DNA from: Brumicola pallidula DSM 14239 = ACAM 615
GTDB taxonomy: Bacteria > Pseudomonadota > Gammaproteobacteria > Enterobacterales > Alteromonadaceae
Assembly: GCF_000428905.1 (NCBI RefSeq)
Contig: NZ_AUAV01000011.1
Coordinates: 1 to 64,000 of the forward strand
Direction of reading: 5' to 3'
DNA: 64,000 bases
A program made the translations under genes and the position numbers. The notes under the pieces are model-generated. The model did not search any database, had not been told where the DNA came from, and saw only the letters and a program-made list of their open reading frames with translations. Of the stretch, positions 1 through 7,730 are shown piece by piece. The first letter of the stretch is position 1; every line of letters starts with the position of its first letter.

Positions 1-199
1 CAAGCATTTTCCCCGCACCATTGGTGTATTTTTGAATATCAAAATCGGACGCGAAAACACCCCGTTCTTTTATCAACCGATGACTGGTTTCATTGATAAA
101 ATTCCACACAAAATTTACGCTTTTAGCCTGCTGGTTAAGCAAATTTACACGCTTATCTTTAACACGGACTTTGATGGTTTTTGAAAAGGTTGTTTTCAT
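1..199 (-). CDS. tnpB: TnpB/OrfB-family protein, N-terminal part, cut by the window edge
   Basis: The reverse strand opens with ATG at 199 and stays open for 66 codons to the window edge. The peptide starts MKTTFSKTIKVRVKDKR and continues with SVNFVWNFINE and DFDIQKYTNGAGK. This matches the N-terminus of IS200/IS605-IS1341 OrfB (TnpB) proteins, RNA-guided nucleases that accompany transposons. The RuvC-like catalytic core and zinc finger would lie outside the window. No tnpA transposase lies on the visible side. Hairpins at 227-240 and 253-272 lie just upstream and could belong to the element end. The family call rests on recognition of the N-terminal style only, and whether the gene is intact cannot be seen. 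Confidence 0.68.
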   Translation of the reverse strand, partial: MKTTFSKTIKVRVKDKRVNLLNQQAKSVNFVWNFINETSHRLIKERGVFASDFDIQKYTNGAGKML

Positions 200-280
200 A
201 CTGTTAATATATACAGCTGTTAGGTATAACGCAAGCGTTACGCGCTATCCATCCCCCACCTAAAGGAAGGAGCTTTTCGC
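200..280 (-). repeat. Candidate end of the TnpB element with two hairpins
   Basis: Upstream of tnpB there is a perfect palindrome TAACGC-AA-GCGTTA (227-240). A second, imperfect hairpin at 253-272 has a TTTA loop and G-U pairs that form only in reverse-strand RNA, the strand that carries tnpB. Short subterminal hairpins are typical of IS200/IS605-family ends. The boundary is therefore guessed to lie near 280; no terminal cleavage site is proven. Confidence 0.4.
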
Positions 281-579
281 GCAATTCGGTAAATATGAGC
301 CTAGCTTAGAAAATGGAATGCCAATTGAAACAACTTGCGCTAATGTTCAATTTGATTACACAATATCAGACAAGGTTATGCGGATGTAGAGTGGCACAAG
401 TACTCTTGTGCGCTTACCTGATTTTTACGCTAGATTAGTTTCTGTATAAACAAAATCATGAAAGCAGGACATGCCTGAAAGTCCGACACAATTACCGATT
501 GAGCTCGTCGTTCAATGACAAAAATCCTACTATATGATTAGGTATATTCATCCTTAAGACTTACATTTACTCACTCGAT
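281..579. other. Non-coding stretch, no gene seen
   Basis: About 300 bases between the putative TnpB element end and the HiPIP promoter show no convincing coding frame, repeat or RNA gene. It may hold flanking debris from insertion of the element. Confidence 0.5.
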
Positions 580-607
580 TTGAGAATATACTAAATAAAA
601 ATATTAT
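580..607 (+). promoter_or_regulatory. Candidate sigma70 promoter for the HiPIP gene
   Basis: TTGAGA (580-585) and TATTAT (602-607) are separated by 16 bases, and the ATG follows 21 bases after the -10 box. The surrounding DNA is very AT-rich, so a chance match is possible. Confidence 0.4.
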
Positions 608-628
608 TAATAATGTGAGAAAAATAAG

Positions 629-919
629 ATGAATAAAATTGACCGTCGTGCTTTTTTAAAATTATCGGGCAGCACGTTAATTGGTGTTACCTTAGGCGGA
701 GTTGCATTGCGCGTTAACGCGCAAGAAAAGATTACCCTAGACGATCCGACGGCAGTAGCCTTAAAATACGTCCACAAATCAGCAGTTGACGGTGAATATT
801 GTAAAAACTGTGCGTACATACAAGGCGAAGATGAGGCAGAGTGGCTTCCGTGTAGCCTTTTCGCAGGTAAACTAGTTGCTGCCGATGGCTGGTGCTCGGC
901 TTGGATAAAAAAGGGCTAA
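629..919 (+). CDS. High-potential iron-sulfur protein (HiPIP), Tat-exported
   Basis: This 96-residue protein carries one [4Fe-4S] cluster and would serve as a soluble periplasmic electron carrier. The N-terminus has a twin-arginine signal (RRAFLK, residues 6-11) followed by a glycine-rich hydrophobic stretch ending near residue 31, consistent with export of the folded cofactor protein. The four cluster ligands are Cys58 and Cys61 (CKNC), Cys75 and Cys89. The segment from Cys75 through GWCSAW fits the HiPIP signature C-x(6,9)-[LIVM]-x3-G-[YW]-C-x2-[FYW]. Length is normal for the family. It stands alone between a non-coding region and the convergent lolE, so its electron partners are not evident here. 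Confidence 0.9.
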   Translation: MNKIDRRAFLKLSGSTLIGVTLGGVALRVNAQEKITLDDPTAVALKYVHKSAVDGEYCKNCAYIQGEDEAEWLPCSLFAGKLVAADGWCSAWIKKG

Positions 920-938
920 GTAAGCTTGTTTCGCCCTT
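911..938 (-). terminator. Probable intrinsic terminator of lolDE
   Basis: AAGGGC (911-916) pairs with GCCCTT (933-938) around a 16-base loop. On the reverse strand the second arm runs into a T-rich tract. It overlaps the end of the HiPIP gene, so lolE transcripts would extend into that gene's antisense. Confidence 0.45.
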
Positions 939-972
939 AAAACCATAAAACAGTCAGCTATATACTGGTTTT

Positions 973-2199
973 TTATTGCAGTGCGCTGGCTGGTTGTATA
1001 TTGGCGGCCTTTGATGCCGGATAAATAGTGGCAATGACACAAAGAGTGACAGCCACAAAGTAGGTAGTGACAACGTCGGTAACTTGCAAATCGGAAGGTA
1101 AATAGTTAATAAAGTAAATACCATCGGCTAACAGGGTAAAACCAAATAGTGCTTCAATCGCATCTGTAATCTGATTTAAATAAAGTGCAGCTAATACCCC
1201 AAGAAATGTGCCAATACTTGCCCCATAGATCCCGTTTATCATTCCCTTTATTACAAAGATCGTTCGTATGAAATTGTCCTGCGCCCCCATTGTTTTCAAC
1301 ATCGCAATTTCACTTGTCTTTTCTTTTACTGACATCACAAGTGATGAAACAATATTGAAACTAGCTACACAAATAACCAATGTCAGTGTGATGTAAACAA
1401 CCGTTCTTACTAACTGAATATCTTGATATAAATGACCATTAGTCCTTGTCCAGTCCGACATATAAACCGCTTGTTTAAAGTCATTACCGTATTCTCTTAT
1501 TAACTGTCGCCCAGCGAACGGATCAGCTAACTGAAACTCTATATGGGTGCCACCAAGCTTTACATTTAATGCAGACGAAAGTGTTTGCTTATTCATAATG
1601 CCAACAAAATTGTCTGCTTCTCCACCTAATGAAATTTCACCTAATACAGTTAACCAAAGTACTTTGGGGGCAGCAAAAGATAGATCTAGCGTTGCCGAAG
1701 GAAGCAGTAATTGTACCTTGTCGCCTATTTCCAAGCCTAGCTTTTCAACGACTCCTTTGCCCAAAAACAGGCCACTTTCATTTTCAGAAAACGCGCCCAC
1801 AGGCACTTTCATTGCTGGTTTACTCTGCAAATAATTATCGTCGACTCCTTGCAGTTCGACTGACTTCATTTTAGTCCCGTTTTGCAACAGGCCTGAGGCT
1901 TTAGTGTAGGAATATAAATTAAGTACACGTGGATCAGCTGCCACTTTGGCTTTTATGTCATCGTCTAAGTAAACACCATCTGGATTCACTGCAATAAATT
2001 CAGCATGCGGAATATAAGAAAGAAGTGTCTCGCGCAACTCTTTTTCAAAGCCATTCATGACCGAGAGTAGTAATATTAAAACGAAACAACCTAAGCCGAT
2101 GCCTGCCGTTGAGGATGCAGAAACGAAAGAAATAAAACCACTTTGTTGTTTACTTTGCCTAAACTTATTGGCAAATGTCCAAGCTAACGAAAAGCGCAT
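973..2199 (-). CDS. lolE: Lipoprotein-releasing ABC transporter permease LolE
   Basis: This 408-residue inner-membrane permease would be a subunit of LolCDE, which extracts lipoproteins from the inner membrane and hands them to LolA. It has an MacB/FtsX-like layout: one N-terminal membrane helix (about residues 20-45), a large periplasmic domain, then three C-terminal helices. The stretches TSEIAMLKTMGAQ, IRTIFVIKGM and DGIYFINYLPSDL match LolE rather than LolC, and it directly follows lolD. The ATG at 2199 is chosen over an upstream in-frame start because it begins MRFSLAW and lies one base past the lolD stop, implying translational coupling. Its LolC partner is about 57 kb away. Confidence 0.9.
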   Translation of the reverse strand: MRFSLAWTFANKFRQSKQQSGFISFVSASSTAGIGLGCFVLILLLSVMNGFEKELRETLLSYIPHAEFIAVNPDGVYLDDDIKAKVAADPRVLNLYSYTKASGLLQNGTKMKSVELQGVDDNYLQSKPAMKVPVGAFSENESGLFLGKGVVEKLGLEIGDKVQLLLPSATLDLSFAAPKVLWLTVLGEISLGGEADNFVGIMNKQTLSSALNVKLGGTHIEFQLADPFAGRQLIREYGNDFKQAVYMSDWTRTNGHLYQDIQLVRTVVYITLTLVICVASFNIVSSLVMSVKEKTSEIAMLKTMGAQDNFIRTIFVIKGMINGIYGASIGTFLGVLAALYLNQITDAIEALFGFTLLADGIYFINYLPSDLQVTDVVTTYFVAVTLCVIATIYPASKAANIQPASALQ

Positions 2200-2200
2200 A

Positions 2201-2890
2201 TTAGTCCTTTTCCAACATCCGTAATTGTCCATTTTCAAGATACATAATTCTGTCCATTTTTTTGGCTAACTGCACATCATGTGTCACTAACAGAAATGAG
2301 GTTTTGAATTCTTTATTTATGTCGCTGATTAATTCATAAATAGATGCGGTATTTTTGTCATCAAGATTACCAGTGGGTTCATCAGCAAAAATCATCGCAG
2401 GTTGATTAATTAACGCTCTTGCTATAGCCACTCGTTGCCTCTCTCCCCCAGATAACTGGTGTGGGCGATGCTCTTGTCTATCTTGCAACCCTACTTTAGC
2501 GAGTAAGTCTTTTGCCTTTATCAAAGACTTTTGGTGATTATCGCCTTTAATAAATAGCGGCATGGCGACGTTCTCTGCTGCGCTAAACTCTGGCAACAGA
2601 TGATGAAATTGATATACAAAACCGAGTTCAGTATTACGAAACAACGCCTGCTGCTTTTTTGATTTGCTAAAAAGACTTCGATCATTATAAAAAACGTCGC
2701 CGGAATCCGGGTTATCTAAAGTACCCAATATATGCAGCAACGTGCTCTTACCTGAACCTGAAGCACCTAAAATGGCGACCTTTTCGCCAGCTAAAATGGA
2801 AAAGTTGACATTATTGAGAATTTGCAGCGTGTTGCTAGCATCTGAGTATTGTTTGCAGATATTTTCACATTTAAATAGAGGAGATAGCAT
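2201..2890 (-). CDS. lolD: Lipoprotein-releasing ABC transporter ATPase LolD
   Basis: This 229-residue ATPase would drive the Lol lipoprotein export complex from the cytoplasmic face. It contains Walker A GASGSGKST (residues 42-50), the Q-loop region FVYQFHHLLPEFSAAENV typical of LolD, the signature LSGGE (146-150), Walker B with IFADEPTGNLD (167-177) and the switch histidine in LLVTHD. The ATG at 2890 is used rather than the TTG one codon upstream. The Shine-Dalgarno match is weak. It forms an operon with lolE (one-base gap). The tRNA-Asp array ends about 110 bases upstream on the same strand, so read-through from the tRNA promoter is possible. Confidence 0.95.
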   Translation of the reverse strand: MLSPLFKCENICKQYSDASNTLQILNNVNFSILAGEKVAILGASGSGKSTLLHILGTLDNPDSGDVFYNDRSLFSKSKKQQALFRNTELGFVYQFHHLLPEFSAAENVAMPLFIKGDNHQKSLIKAKDLLAKVGLQDRQEHRPHQLSGGERQRVAIARALINQPAMIFADEPTGNLDDKNTASIYELISDINKEFKTSFLLVTHDVQLAKKMDRIMYLENGQLRMLEKD

Positions 2891-3000
2891 CAATTGAGAT
2901 TAGATAATAAAAAGATACTATTAGTTTACATACTTCTGGAGTTGCTACAAGTTTCGCAGGAATTTTTTGTGCATAATATTTATAAGAAACTAAACATAAA

Positions 3001-3077
3001 TGGCGGAGTGGACGGGACTCGAACCCGCGACCCCCGGCGTGACAGGCCGGTATTCTAACCAACTGAACTACCACTCC
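3001..3077 (-). tRNA. tRNA-Asp (GTC), copy closest to lolD
   Basis: A full 77-base cloverleaf on the reverse strand has acceptor GGAGTGG/CCACTCC, anticodon GTC in CTGTCAC, T-loop GGTTCGAGTCC, discriminator G and an encoded CCA. It closely resembles E. coli tRNA-Asp. It is the promoter-distal member of a three-gene array. Confidence 0.97.
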
Positions 3078-3106
3078 GCAATAGGAGGCAAAAAACTTAT
3101 AATAAA

Positions 3107-3180
3107 CAGAATGGACGGGACTCGAACCCGCGACCCCCGGCGTGACAGGCCGGTATTCTAACCAACTGAACTACCACTCC
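3107..3180 (-). tRNA. tRNA-Asp (GTC), middle copy with altered 3' acceptor strand and no encoded CCA
   Basis: The body is identical to its neighbours, with anticodon GTC. The 3' acceptor strand reads CCATTCT instead of CCACTCC, and the CCA position reads TTT. The acceptor stem can still pair, using G-U pairs at 1:72 and 4:69, so the RNA could be functional if CCA is added after transcription. The change begins sharply within the 3' acceptor strand. Confidence 0.85.
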
Positions 3181-3206
3181 GCAAAATGCGTCATAAAACT
3201 TGTAAT

Positions 3207-3283
3207 TGGCGGAGTGGACGGGACTCGAACCCGCGACCCCCGGCGTGACAGGCCGGTATTCTAACCAACTGAACTACCACTCC
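3207..3283 (-). tRNA. tRNA-Asp (GTC), promoter-proximal copy
   Basis: This 77-base gene is identical in its body to the copy at 3001-3077, with a paired acceptor stem, GTC anticodon and encoded CCA. It is the first gene after the strong promoter at 3350-3378. Confidence 0.97.
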
Positions 3284-3349
3284 GCTTTTACAAGCTAAAT
3301 CAATGAGTTACAGAATTAGACTGAAGCCTGTCCCTGCATTGCGGCGCAG

Positions 3350-3378
3350 ATAATACGGTTTCGCCCCTAGGTAGTCAA
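3350..3378 (-). promoter_or_regulatory. Strong sigma70 promoter for the tRNA-Asp array
   Basis: On the reverse strand TTGACT (3373-3378) and TATTAT (3350-3355) are separated by exactly 17 bases. They are followed by a GC-rich discriminator (CTGCGCCGC), the pattern associated with growth-rate and stringent control of stable RNA promoters. The first tRNA begins about 65 bases downstream. Confidence 0.8.
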
Positions 3379-3453
3379 CTGCTTTTTTAAAATCATTTTT
3401 TGCTTGATGAAAAAACAGGCTAATTACAATTTTAATGAGTTTAAATAGCAAGT

Positions 3454-4926
3454 TTATTCAACAGCGTCGGATTTTAGCTTTGATTTCCTCAAATTTTTGA
3501 GCTTATCCAACAACGTAAAGCAGGCTAATTTGCATCGCAATATAATATGGTCATTCGGATACTTGCGCTTATTCAACACTAAAAATATGCCAATACCGCC
3601 AAACACAAATATAAATAAATTTATAGCAATAATGAAACTCACCGTGTCAGTTGCCGTCCACATGTCTATAGGTAGAGTCATTGATATTGGTTGAGCAGGC
3701 TCTTTGCTGGTGTCATTCACCTCAAGTTCAAGCGTTGGTATTGGCTCTGGTTCAGGCGGCGCGATAGTCACAAAGGTGTGTTCGGGCACATTAATGATCA
3801 CCTCCCTGCCATCCGCCGTTGTAGCGAATGCGGTCAGTTTAATACGATAAATACCGAAACCGGTGTTTTTCACCTTGATCACTTTTACTAAATCGTTAGT
3901 TTCCGTCATCGTGACATTGTCGGTATCACCATTTGGATGTGTTACTTTGCCATCAAGTAACAATGAATCGAGTTTGATATGTTTACTGTCAGTGTCAATC
4001 ATAATGACGTGTTCAGCTTCATTTGTTTCGTCGACTTTTACGTTAATAAAAATCGGATTTGGATGCAATATAACCGTTTCATTGATTTGTTCTCGGTTAT
4101 ACAATGGCGTCCTTATGCCAAAAGTAGGACGCCATTCACCGCTGGGGATACTGAGATTAAATTGACCGGTAAAAACGCCATCACCAGCTATTTCATCAAG
4201 GCCTTCTCCATTATCTTGAAAGCGAGCGATGGTTCGTGTTCCTAATCCAAAGTTTTCAAAATTTGGATTGTTGTTACTAACAAAATCGATAGTTAAACTA
4301 ACCACATCCCGAAATGGTGAGAAATCGACCTGTTTGCCGTTATTTTTGAGCACGGCGGTTTGTTTGATTATTTCACCTGAATAAATATTACGAGGAATAG
4401 GTTGAGCGTCTAAAACAATATCAGCAATTACCATGACTTTGCTGCCTTCCAACACTTGGCCGACTGCTTGCCAAGGTCCTGGCATTGGTTTTTTTATGCT
4501 AATCATGTCGTACGTTTGGGTTTCATACCATTGCACATTTGGATCTTCTTCGTCATTCTCAATAAAAATTTTCGAACCATCAGGGCGAACTAGAACAACA
4601 GGGGCAGACCCCCTGTCTCGAAAGAAAACCATAGTGACTTCATCAACATCACTGTCAACTCTAAACCGATTATTTAATAAAAGTACGCTGTTTTGAAAAT
4701 CAGTCCCCAGCGGCACAATCGGCGGCGTATCTCTTTTAAGTGGTGGTATTTCTTTTGCGGGGTTTTGCAATAATAGATCACGCTCGGGGGATCTATCTTC
4801 TTGCGCATGGATTTTGGGTACAAACATGCAAAGACTCGCAAACAGCAATGCCGCATGCGCGCTACAATGGAAAATTTTGTTATGTTGGTTAGCTACGCCA
4901 AACCACTTCTTGAGATTGTTTTTCAA
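3454..4926 (-). CDS. TIGR03503 family exported membrane-anchored protein
   Basis: This 490-residue protein matches in style the gammaproteobacterial TIGR03503 family, whose function is unknown. It has a signal peptide (hydrophobic stretch about 24-40, ending KIHAQ), a long extracytoplasmic region rich in beta-type sequence, then one membrane helix near residues 430-455 and a short basic cytoplasmic tail. This predicts a periplasmic domain anchored by its C-terminus. The start is a TTG at 4926 with GGAC upstream. The gene overlaps the end of dnaQ by 38 bases, so the two are probably co-transcribed and coupled. No catalytic motif is recognised. Confidence 0.75.
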   Translation of the reverse strand: MKNNLKKWFGVANQHNKIFHCSAHAALLFASLCMFVPKIHAQEDRSPERDLLLQNPAKEIPPLKRDTPPIVPLGTDFQNSVLLLNNRFRVDSDVDEVTMVFFRDRGSAPVVLVRPDGSKIFIENDEEDPNVQWYETQTYDMISIKKPMPGPWQAVGQVLEGSKVMVIADIVLDAQPIPRNIYSGEIIKQTAVLKNNGKQVDFSPFRDVVSLTIDFVSNNNPNFENFGLGTRTIARFQDNGEGLDEIAGDGVFTGQFNLSIPSGEWRPTFGIRTPLYNREQINETVILHPNPIFINVKVDETNEAEHVIMIDTDSKHIKLDSLLLDGKVTHPNGDTDNVTMTETNDLVKVIKVKNTGFGIYRIKLTAFATTADGREVIINVPEHTFVTIAPPEPEPIPTLELEVNDTSKEPAQPISMTLPIDMWTATDTVSFIIAINLFIFVFGGIGIFLVLNKRKYPNDHIILRCKLACFTLLDKLKNLRKSKLKSDAVE

Positions 4927-5590
4927 TTTTGTCCAAGTATGCCTCGTGATTACTTAGTTCATCGGCAGAGGCCTTAACAACCTTTAAGACACCTTTTGAA
5001 TTAACAGCTCTCGGTGCATTTTTATTTTTAGGATCTGCCCCTTCAGATTCATGCGCCCAACTCATTGCTGTTTGGCCGCCGGTCATCCATAGGTACACTT
5101 CTGCTAAAATTTCCGAATCTAACAAAGCGCCGTGATGAGTACGATGTGTGTTATCTACGCCATACACTCGACACAATGCATTTAAATTGTTTTTTTGACC
5201 AGGACGCATTTCTCTGGCTAGTGCTAAGGTGTCTAAAACCGTACAAATTTGGCTGGTGTTTCTAATCGAGCTATTATTTAGCGCAAATTCATTGTCCATG
5301 AAGCCTATATCAAATGGTGCGTTATGGATGATTAATTGAGCGCCTTTTATAAAATCGATGAACTCCTGAGCAATTTGCTTAAAAGCGGGCATATCTTTTA
5401 AAAACTCATTCGTAATACCGTGCACCGCTATCGCTTCTTCTTCAATATCACGATGCGGATTGATGTAGACGTGGTAGGTGTTCCCGGTCAGTTTTCGATT
5501 TACCATTTCAACACAACCAATCTCAATGATGCGATGACCTTCTTTGGGATTGATACCAGTGGTTTCTGTATCTAAAACTATTTGGCGCAT
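4889..5590 (-). CDS. dnaQ: DNA polymerase III epsilon subunit, 3'-5' proofreading exonuclease
   Basis: This 233-residue protein would be the editing exonuclease of the replicative polymerase. The DEDDh motifs are clear: DTETTG with Asp7 and Glu9 (ExoI), [16 protein letters not shown] (ExoII) and [15 protein letters not shown] (ExoIII, with the catalytic His and Asp). The C-terminal part, which binds the alpha subunit, is present, and length is normal. It is divergent from rnhA, as in E. coli, and a tRNA-Asp array lies downstream, resembling E. coli rnhA-dnaQ-aspV. The ATG at 5590 is unambiguous. Confidence 0.96.
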   Translation of the reverse strand: MRQIVLDTETTGINPKEGHRIIEIGCVEMVNRKLTGNTYHVYINPHRDIEEEAIAVHGITNEFLKDMPAFKQIAQEFIDFIKGAQLIIHNAPFDIGFMDNEFALNNSSIRNTSQICTVLDTLALAREMRPGQKNNLNALCRVYGVDNTHRTHHGALLDSEILAEVYLWMTGGQTAMSWAHESEGADPKNKNAPRAVNSKGVLKVVKASADELSNHEAYLDKIEKQSQEVVWRS

Positions 5591-5620
5591 ACAAAACTTC
5601 TTTTAATTATCGTTCTGACT

Positions 5621-5650
5621 AGTATACTTCGGCGCTCTTACACCAGACAA
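5621..5650 (-). promoter_or_regulatory. Candidate dnaQ promoter in the dnaQ/rnhA divergent region
   Basis: Reverse strand TTGTCT (5645-5650) and TATACT (5621-5626) are 18 bases apart. AGTATACT (5621-5628) is palindromic and could also contribute a -10 to the rnhA direction. Only 78 bases separate the two start codons, so the promoters must overlap. Confidence 0.5.
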
Positions 5651-5668
5651 TCAGAATTCAGTATAAAT

Positions 5669-6139
5669 ATGAAAAAACTTAGCATTTACACCGATGGATC
5701 CTGCTTGGGAAATCCTGGACCAGGAGGTTACGGCGCCTTACTGATATTTAAAGAGCACAAAAAAAGACTATCTAAAGGCTTTAAACTAACCACCAACAAT
5801 CGAATGGAGTTGCTTGCGCCTATAGCTGCATTCAATAGTTTGACAGAAACGTGTAATGTCGACCTGTATACGGATAGCCAATATGTAAAAAATGGTATTA
5901 GTCAGTGGATCCACAACTGGAAAAAAAATGGCTGGCGAACAAAAGACAGAAAGGCTGTCAAAAATGCAGATTTATGGCAACAACTTGACGACGCGGTAAG
6001 TAAACATGAAGTGAATTGGCATTGGGTCAAAGCACATTCTGGTCATCCTGAAAACGAAGAAGTTGATGATTTGGCTCGTGAAGCTGCGTCATCATCAGAT
6101 TTAGTGGCCGATCATGAATATGAAAAAGGTATCGAATGA
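5669..6139 (+). CDS. rnhA: Ribonuclease HI
   Basis: This 156-residue protein hydrolyses RNA in RNA-DNA hybrids. The catalytic acidic residues are in recognisable places: Asp9 in [14 protein letters not shown], Glu in NNRMELLAP, Asp in LYTDSQYV and the final Asp in [11 protein letters not shown]. The basic handle region ([13 protein letters not shown]) is present. The ATG at 5669 gives the usual family length; the frame stays open further upstream but that part shows no RNase H similarity. The stop overlaps the rlmI start in ATGA, implying translational coupling. Confidence 0.96.
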   Translation: MKKLSIYTDGSCLGNPGPGGYGALLIFKEHKKRLSKGFKLTTNNRMELLAPIAAFNSLTETCNVDLYTDSQYVKNGISQWIHNWKKNGWRTKDRKAVKNADLWQQLDDAVSKHEVNWHWVKAHSGHPENEEVDDLAREAASSSDLVADHEYEKGIE

Positions 6140-7317
6140 CATCCATTACATTAAAAATAGAACGTGAAAAGTCAATGTTGCGTCGCCACCCCTGGATTTT
6201 CGAAGGCGCCATAGAGAAAACACAGGGTATTATACGCTCAGGGGATACTGTTGACATTTTAGCTAGCGATGGCACTTGGCTTGCCAAAGCTGCTTATTCA
6301 CCTGAATCACAGATTAGAGCAAGAGTGTGGTCGTTTACGAAATCAGAAGTTATTGATAATGCCTTTTTTAAACGCAAACTCGAACAAGCATTAGCCAGAA
6401 AGCTAGAGATTTTAAACAAGTACAAGACCAATGCCTTTCGTCTTATAGCTGCTGAGGCAGATGGTTTGCCCGGCATTACTATCGATGTTTATGTCAATAT
6501 TGTGGTTGTACAGCTACTCAGTGCTGGTGCTGAAAAGCATCGAAGTAAGATCCTGTGGGCTATATTGCAATTATATCCAGACGCCATAGTGCATGAAAGA
6601 AGCGATGTTGATGTGCGTAAAAAAGAAGGCCTAGCACCATTAGTGCAAACACTGCATGGTGAACTTCCAGATTCAGTTATTATTGAAGAAAACGGCGTTA
6701 AAATTTGTGTCGATTTAATTAACGGACATAAAACAGGATTCTACCTAGACCAACGTGAAAACAGACGCATTGCGGCCTCCTATTGTAACGGTAAGACGGT
6801 ACTTAATTGCTTTAGTTTTACAGGTACTTTTGGTTTGTATGCACTCGCAGCCGGCGCTACTAAAATTATTAACGTTGACGCGTCTCAATCAGCACTGACA
6901 TTGAGTGCTAAAAACGTACACATAAACGGCTTAGATGAAAGTAAAGTAACTCATCTAAAACGTGACGTATTTGAGCTGCTCAGAGAATATAAAGAGGCCG
7001 GTACAATGTTTGATGTTATCGTGCTGGATCCACCGAAATTTGTTAGTAGTAAACACAATCTCAGTAAAGCATCTCGCGGTTACAAAGACATAAATCGACT
7101 AGCATTATCGCTACTTAACGAGAACGGAACTCTATTGACGTTTAGCTGTTCTGGTTTAATGCCACAAGACTTGTTTCAAAAAATCGTCGCTGACGCTGCA
7201 TTAGATGCTCAGCGTGACGTATTCTTTGTGCAAAGACTTACACAAAGTGAAGACCATCCTATTAGCGGCAATTTTCCAGAGAGTTACTATCTTAAAGGCT
7301 TGGTGTGTAAGGTATAA
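6136..7317 (+). CDS. rlmI: 23S rRNA m5C methyltransferase RlmI-like (YccW family)
   Basis: This 393-residue SAM-dependent methyltransferase matches the RlmI family, which modifies a cytosine (C1962 in E. coli numbering) in 23S rRNA. It has an N-terminal PUA-like RNA-binding region ([10 protein letters not shown]), then a Rossmann-fold methyltransferase domain with the SAM motif [24 protein letters not shown] and the probable catalytic cysteine in TFSCSGLM follow. It overlaps rnhA by four bases in ATGA, so it is probably in one operon with it. A strong terminator follows immediately. Confidence 0.92.
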   Translation: MTSITLKIEREKSMLRRHPWIFEGAIEKTQGIIRSGDTVDILASDGTWLAKAAYSPESQIRARVWSFTKSEVIDNAFFKRKLEQALARKLEILNKYKTNAFRLIAAEADGLPGITIDVYVNIVVVQLLSAGAEKHRSKILWAILQLYPDAIVHERSDVDVRKKEGLAPLVQTLHGELPDSVIIEENGVKICVDLINGHKTGFYLDQRENRRIAASYCNGKTVLNCFSFTGTFGLYALAAGATKIINVDASQSALTLSAKNVHINGLDESKVTHLKRDVFELLREYKEAGTMFDVIVLDPPKFVSSKHNLSKASRGYKDINRLALSLLNENGTLLTFSCSGLMPQDLFQKIVADAALDAQRDVFFVQRLTQSEDHPISGNFPESYYLKGLVCKV

Positions 7318-7331
7318 ATTAGGACTATGAG

Positions 7332-7360
7332 AGGAGCGTTTGACGCTCCTTATTTTATTT
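7332..7360 (+). terminator. Intrinsic terminator of rnhA-rlmI
   Basis: AGGAGCG (7332-7338) pairs with CGCTCCT (7344-7350) around a TTTGA loop, followed by TATTTTATTT. It touches the stop codon of the convergent PilZ gene. Confidence 0.85.
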
Positions 7361-7652
7361 CACTAATTTCAACGCCCAACAAGCAGCTATTTTCAGTTTC
7401 AGCTATGCATCGTACCACTTTAGCTTTTGCGATAAGTGATGGGACTTGGTCACTGTTTGACTCAATAGAAACGCCCAACAATGTGCCGATTTCCATCGTG
7501 GGTTGCTCTATTTGAACAGACATGCCAGTTGCACTAATGTCTTTGCATATTGCCTGCATAGTTCGTTGCACGGGGTCGCCTAATAATGAAAGTTCACAGG
7601 GCGAGTTGACCATCATTCTATAAAAATTACGCTTATCATCATACGCTATCAT
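7350..7652 (-). CDS. PilZ domain protein, c-di-GMP receptor candidate
   Basis: This 100-residue single-domain PilZ protein has the c-di-GMP-binding motifs: the RxxxR arm (Arg8 and Arg12 in KRNFYR) and D-x-S-x-x-G (Asp38, Ser40, Gly43 in DISATG). It has no membrane segment or output domain, so it probably acts by binding a partner. It is monocistronic, convergent with rlmI and upstream of hrpA on the same strand. The window also encodes a diguanylate cyclase (35.4 kb) and a second PilZ-like protein (61.4 kb), but no direct link is visible. Confidence 0.88.
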   Translation of the reverse strand: MIAYDDKRNFYRMMVNSPCELSLLGDPVQRTMQAICKDISATGMSVQIEQPTMEIGTLLGVSIESNSDQVPSLIAKAKVVRCIAETENSCLLGVEISEIK

Positions 7653-7730
7653 TCATTACTCCAGACACCATGACTCTAAAAACAGTAATTGTATTTATAT
7701 TGTGCTGGCGGTGATATGTCAACAAATAGC

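Noticed and set aside
2871-3074. Open frame of 67 codons on the reverse strand
   Set aside because: It reads through the tRNA-Asp gene and the start of lolD; its sequence is translated tRNA.
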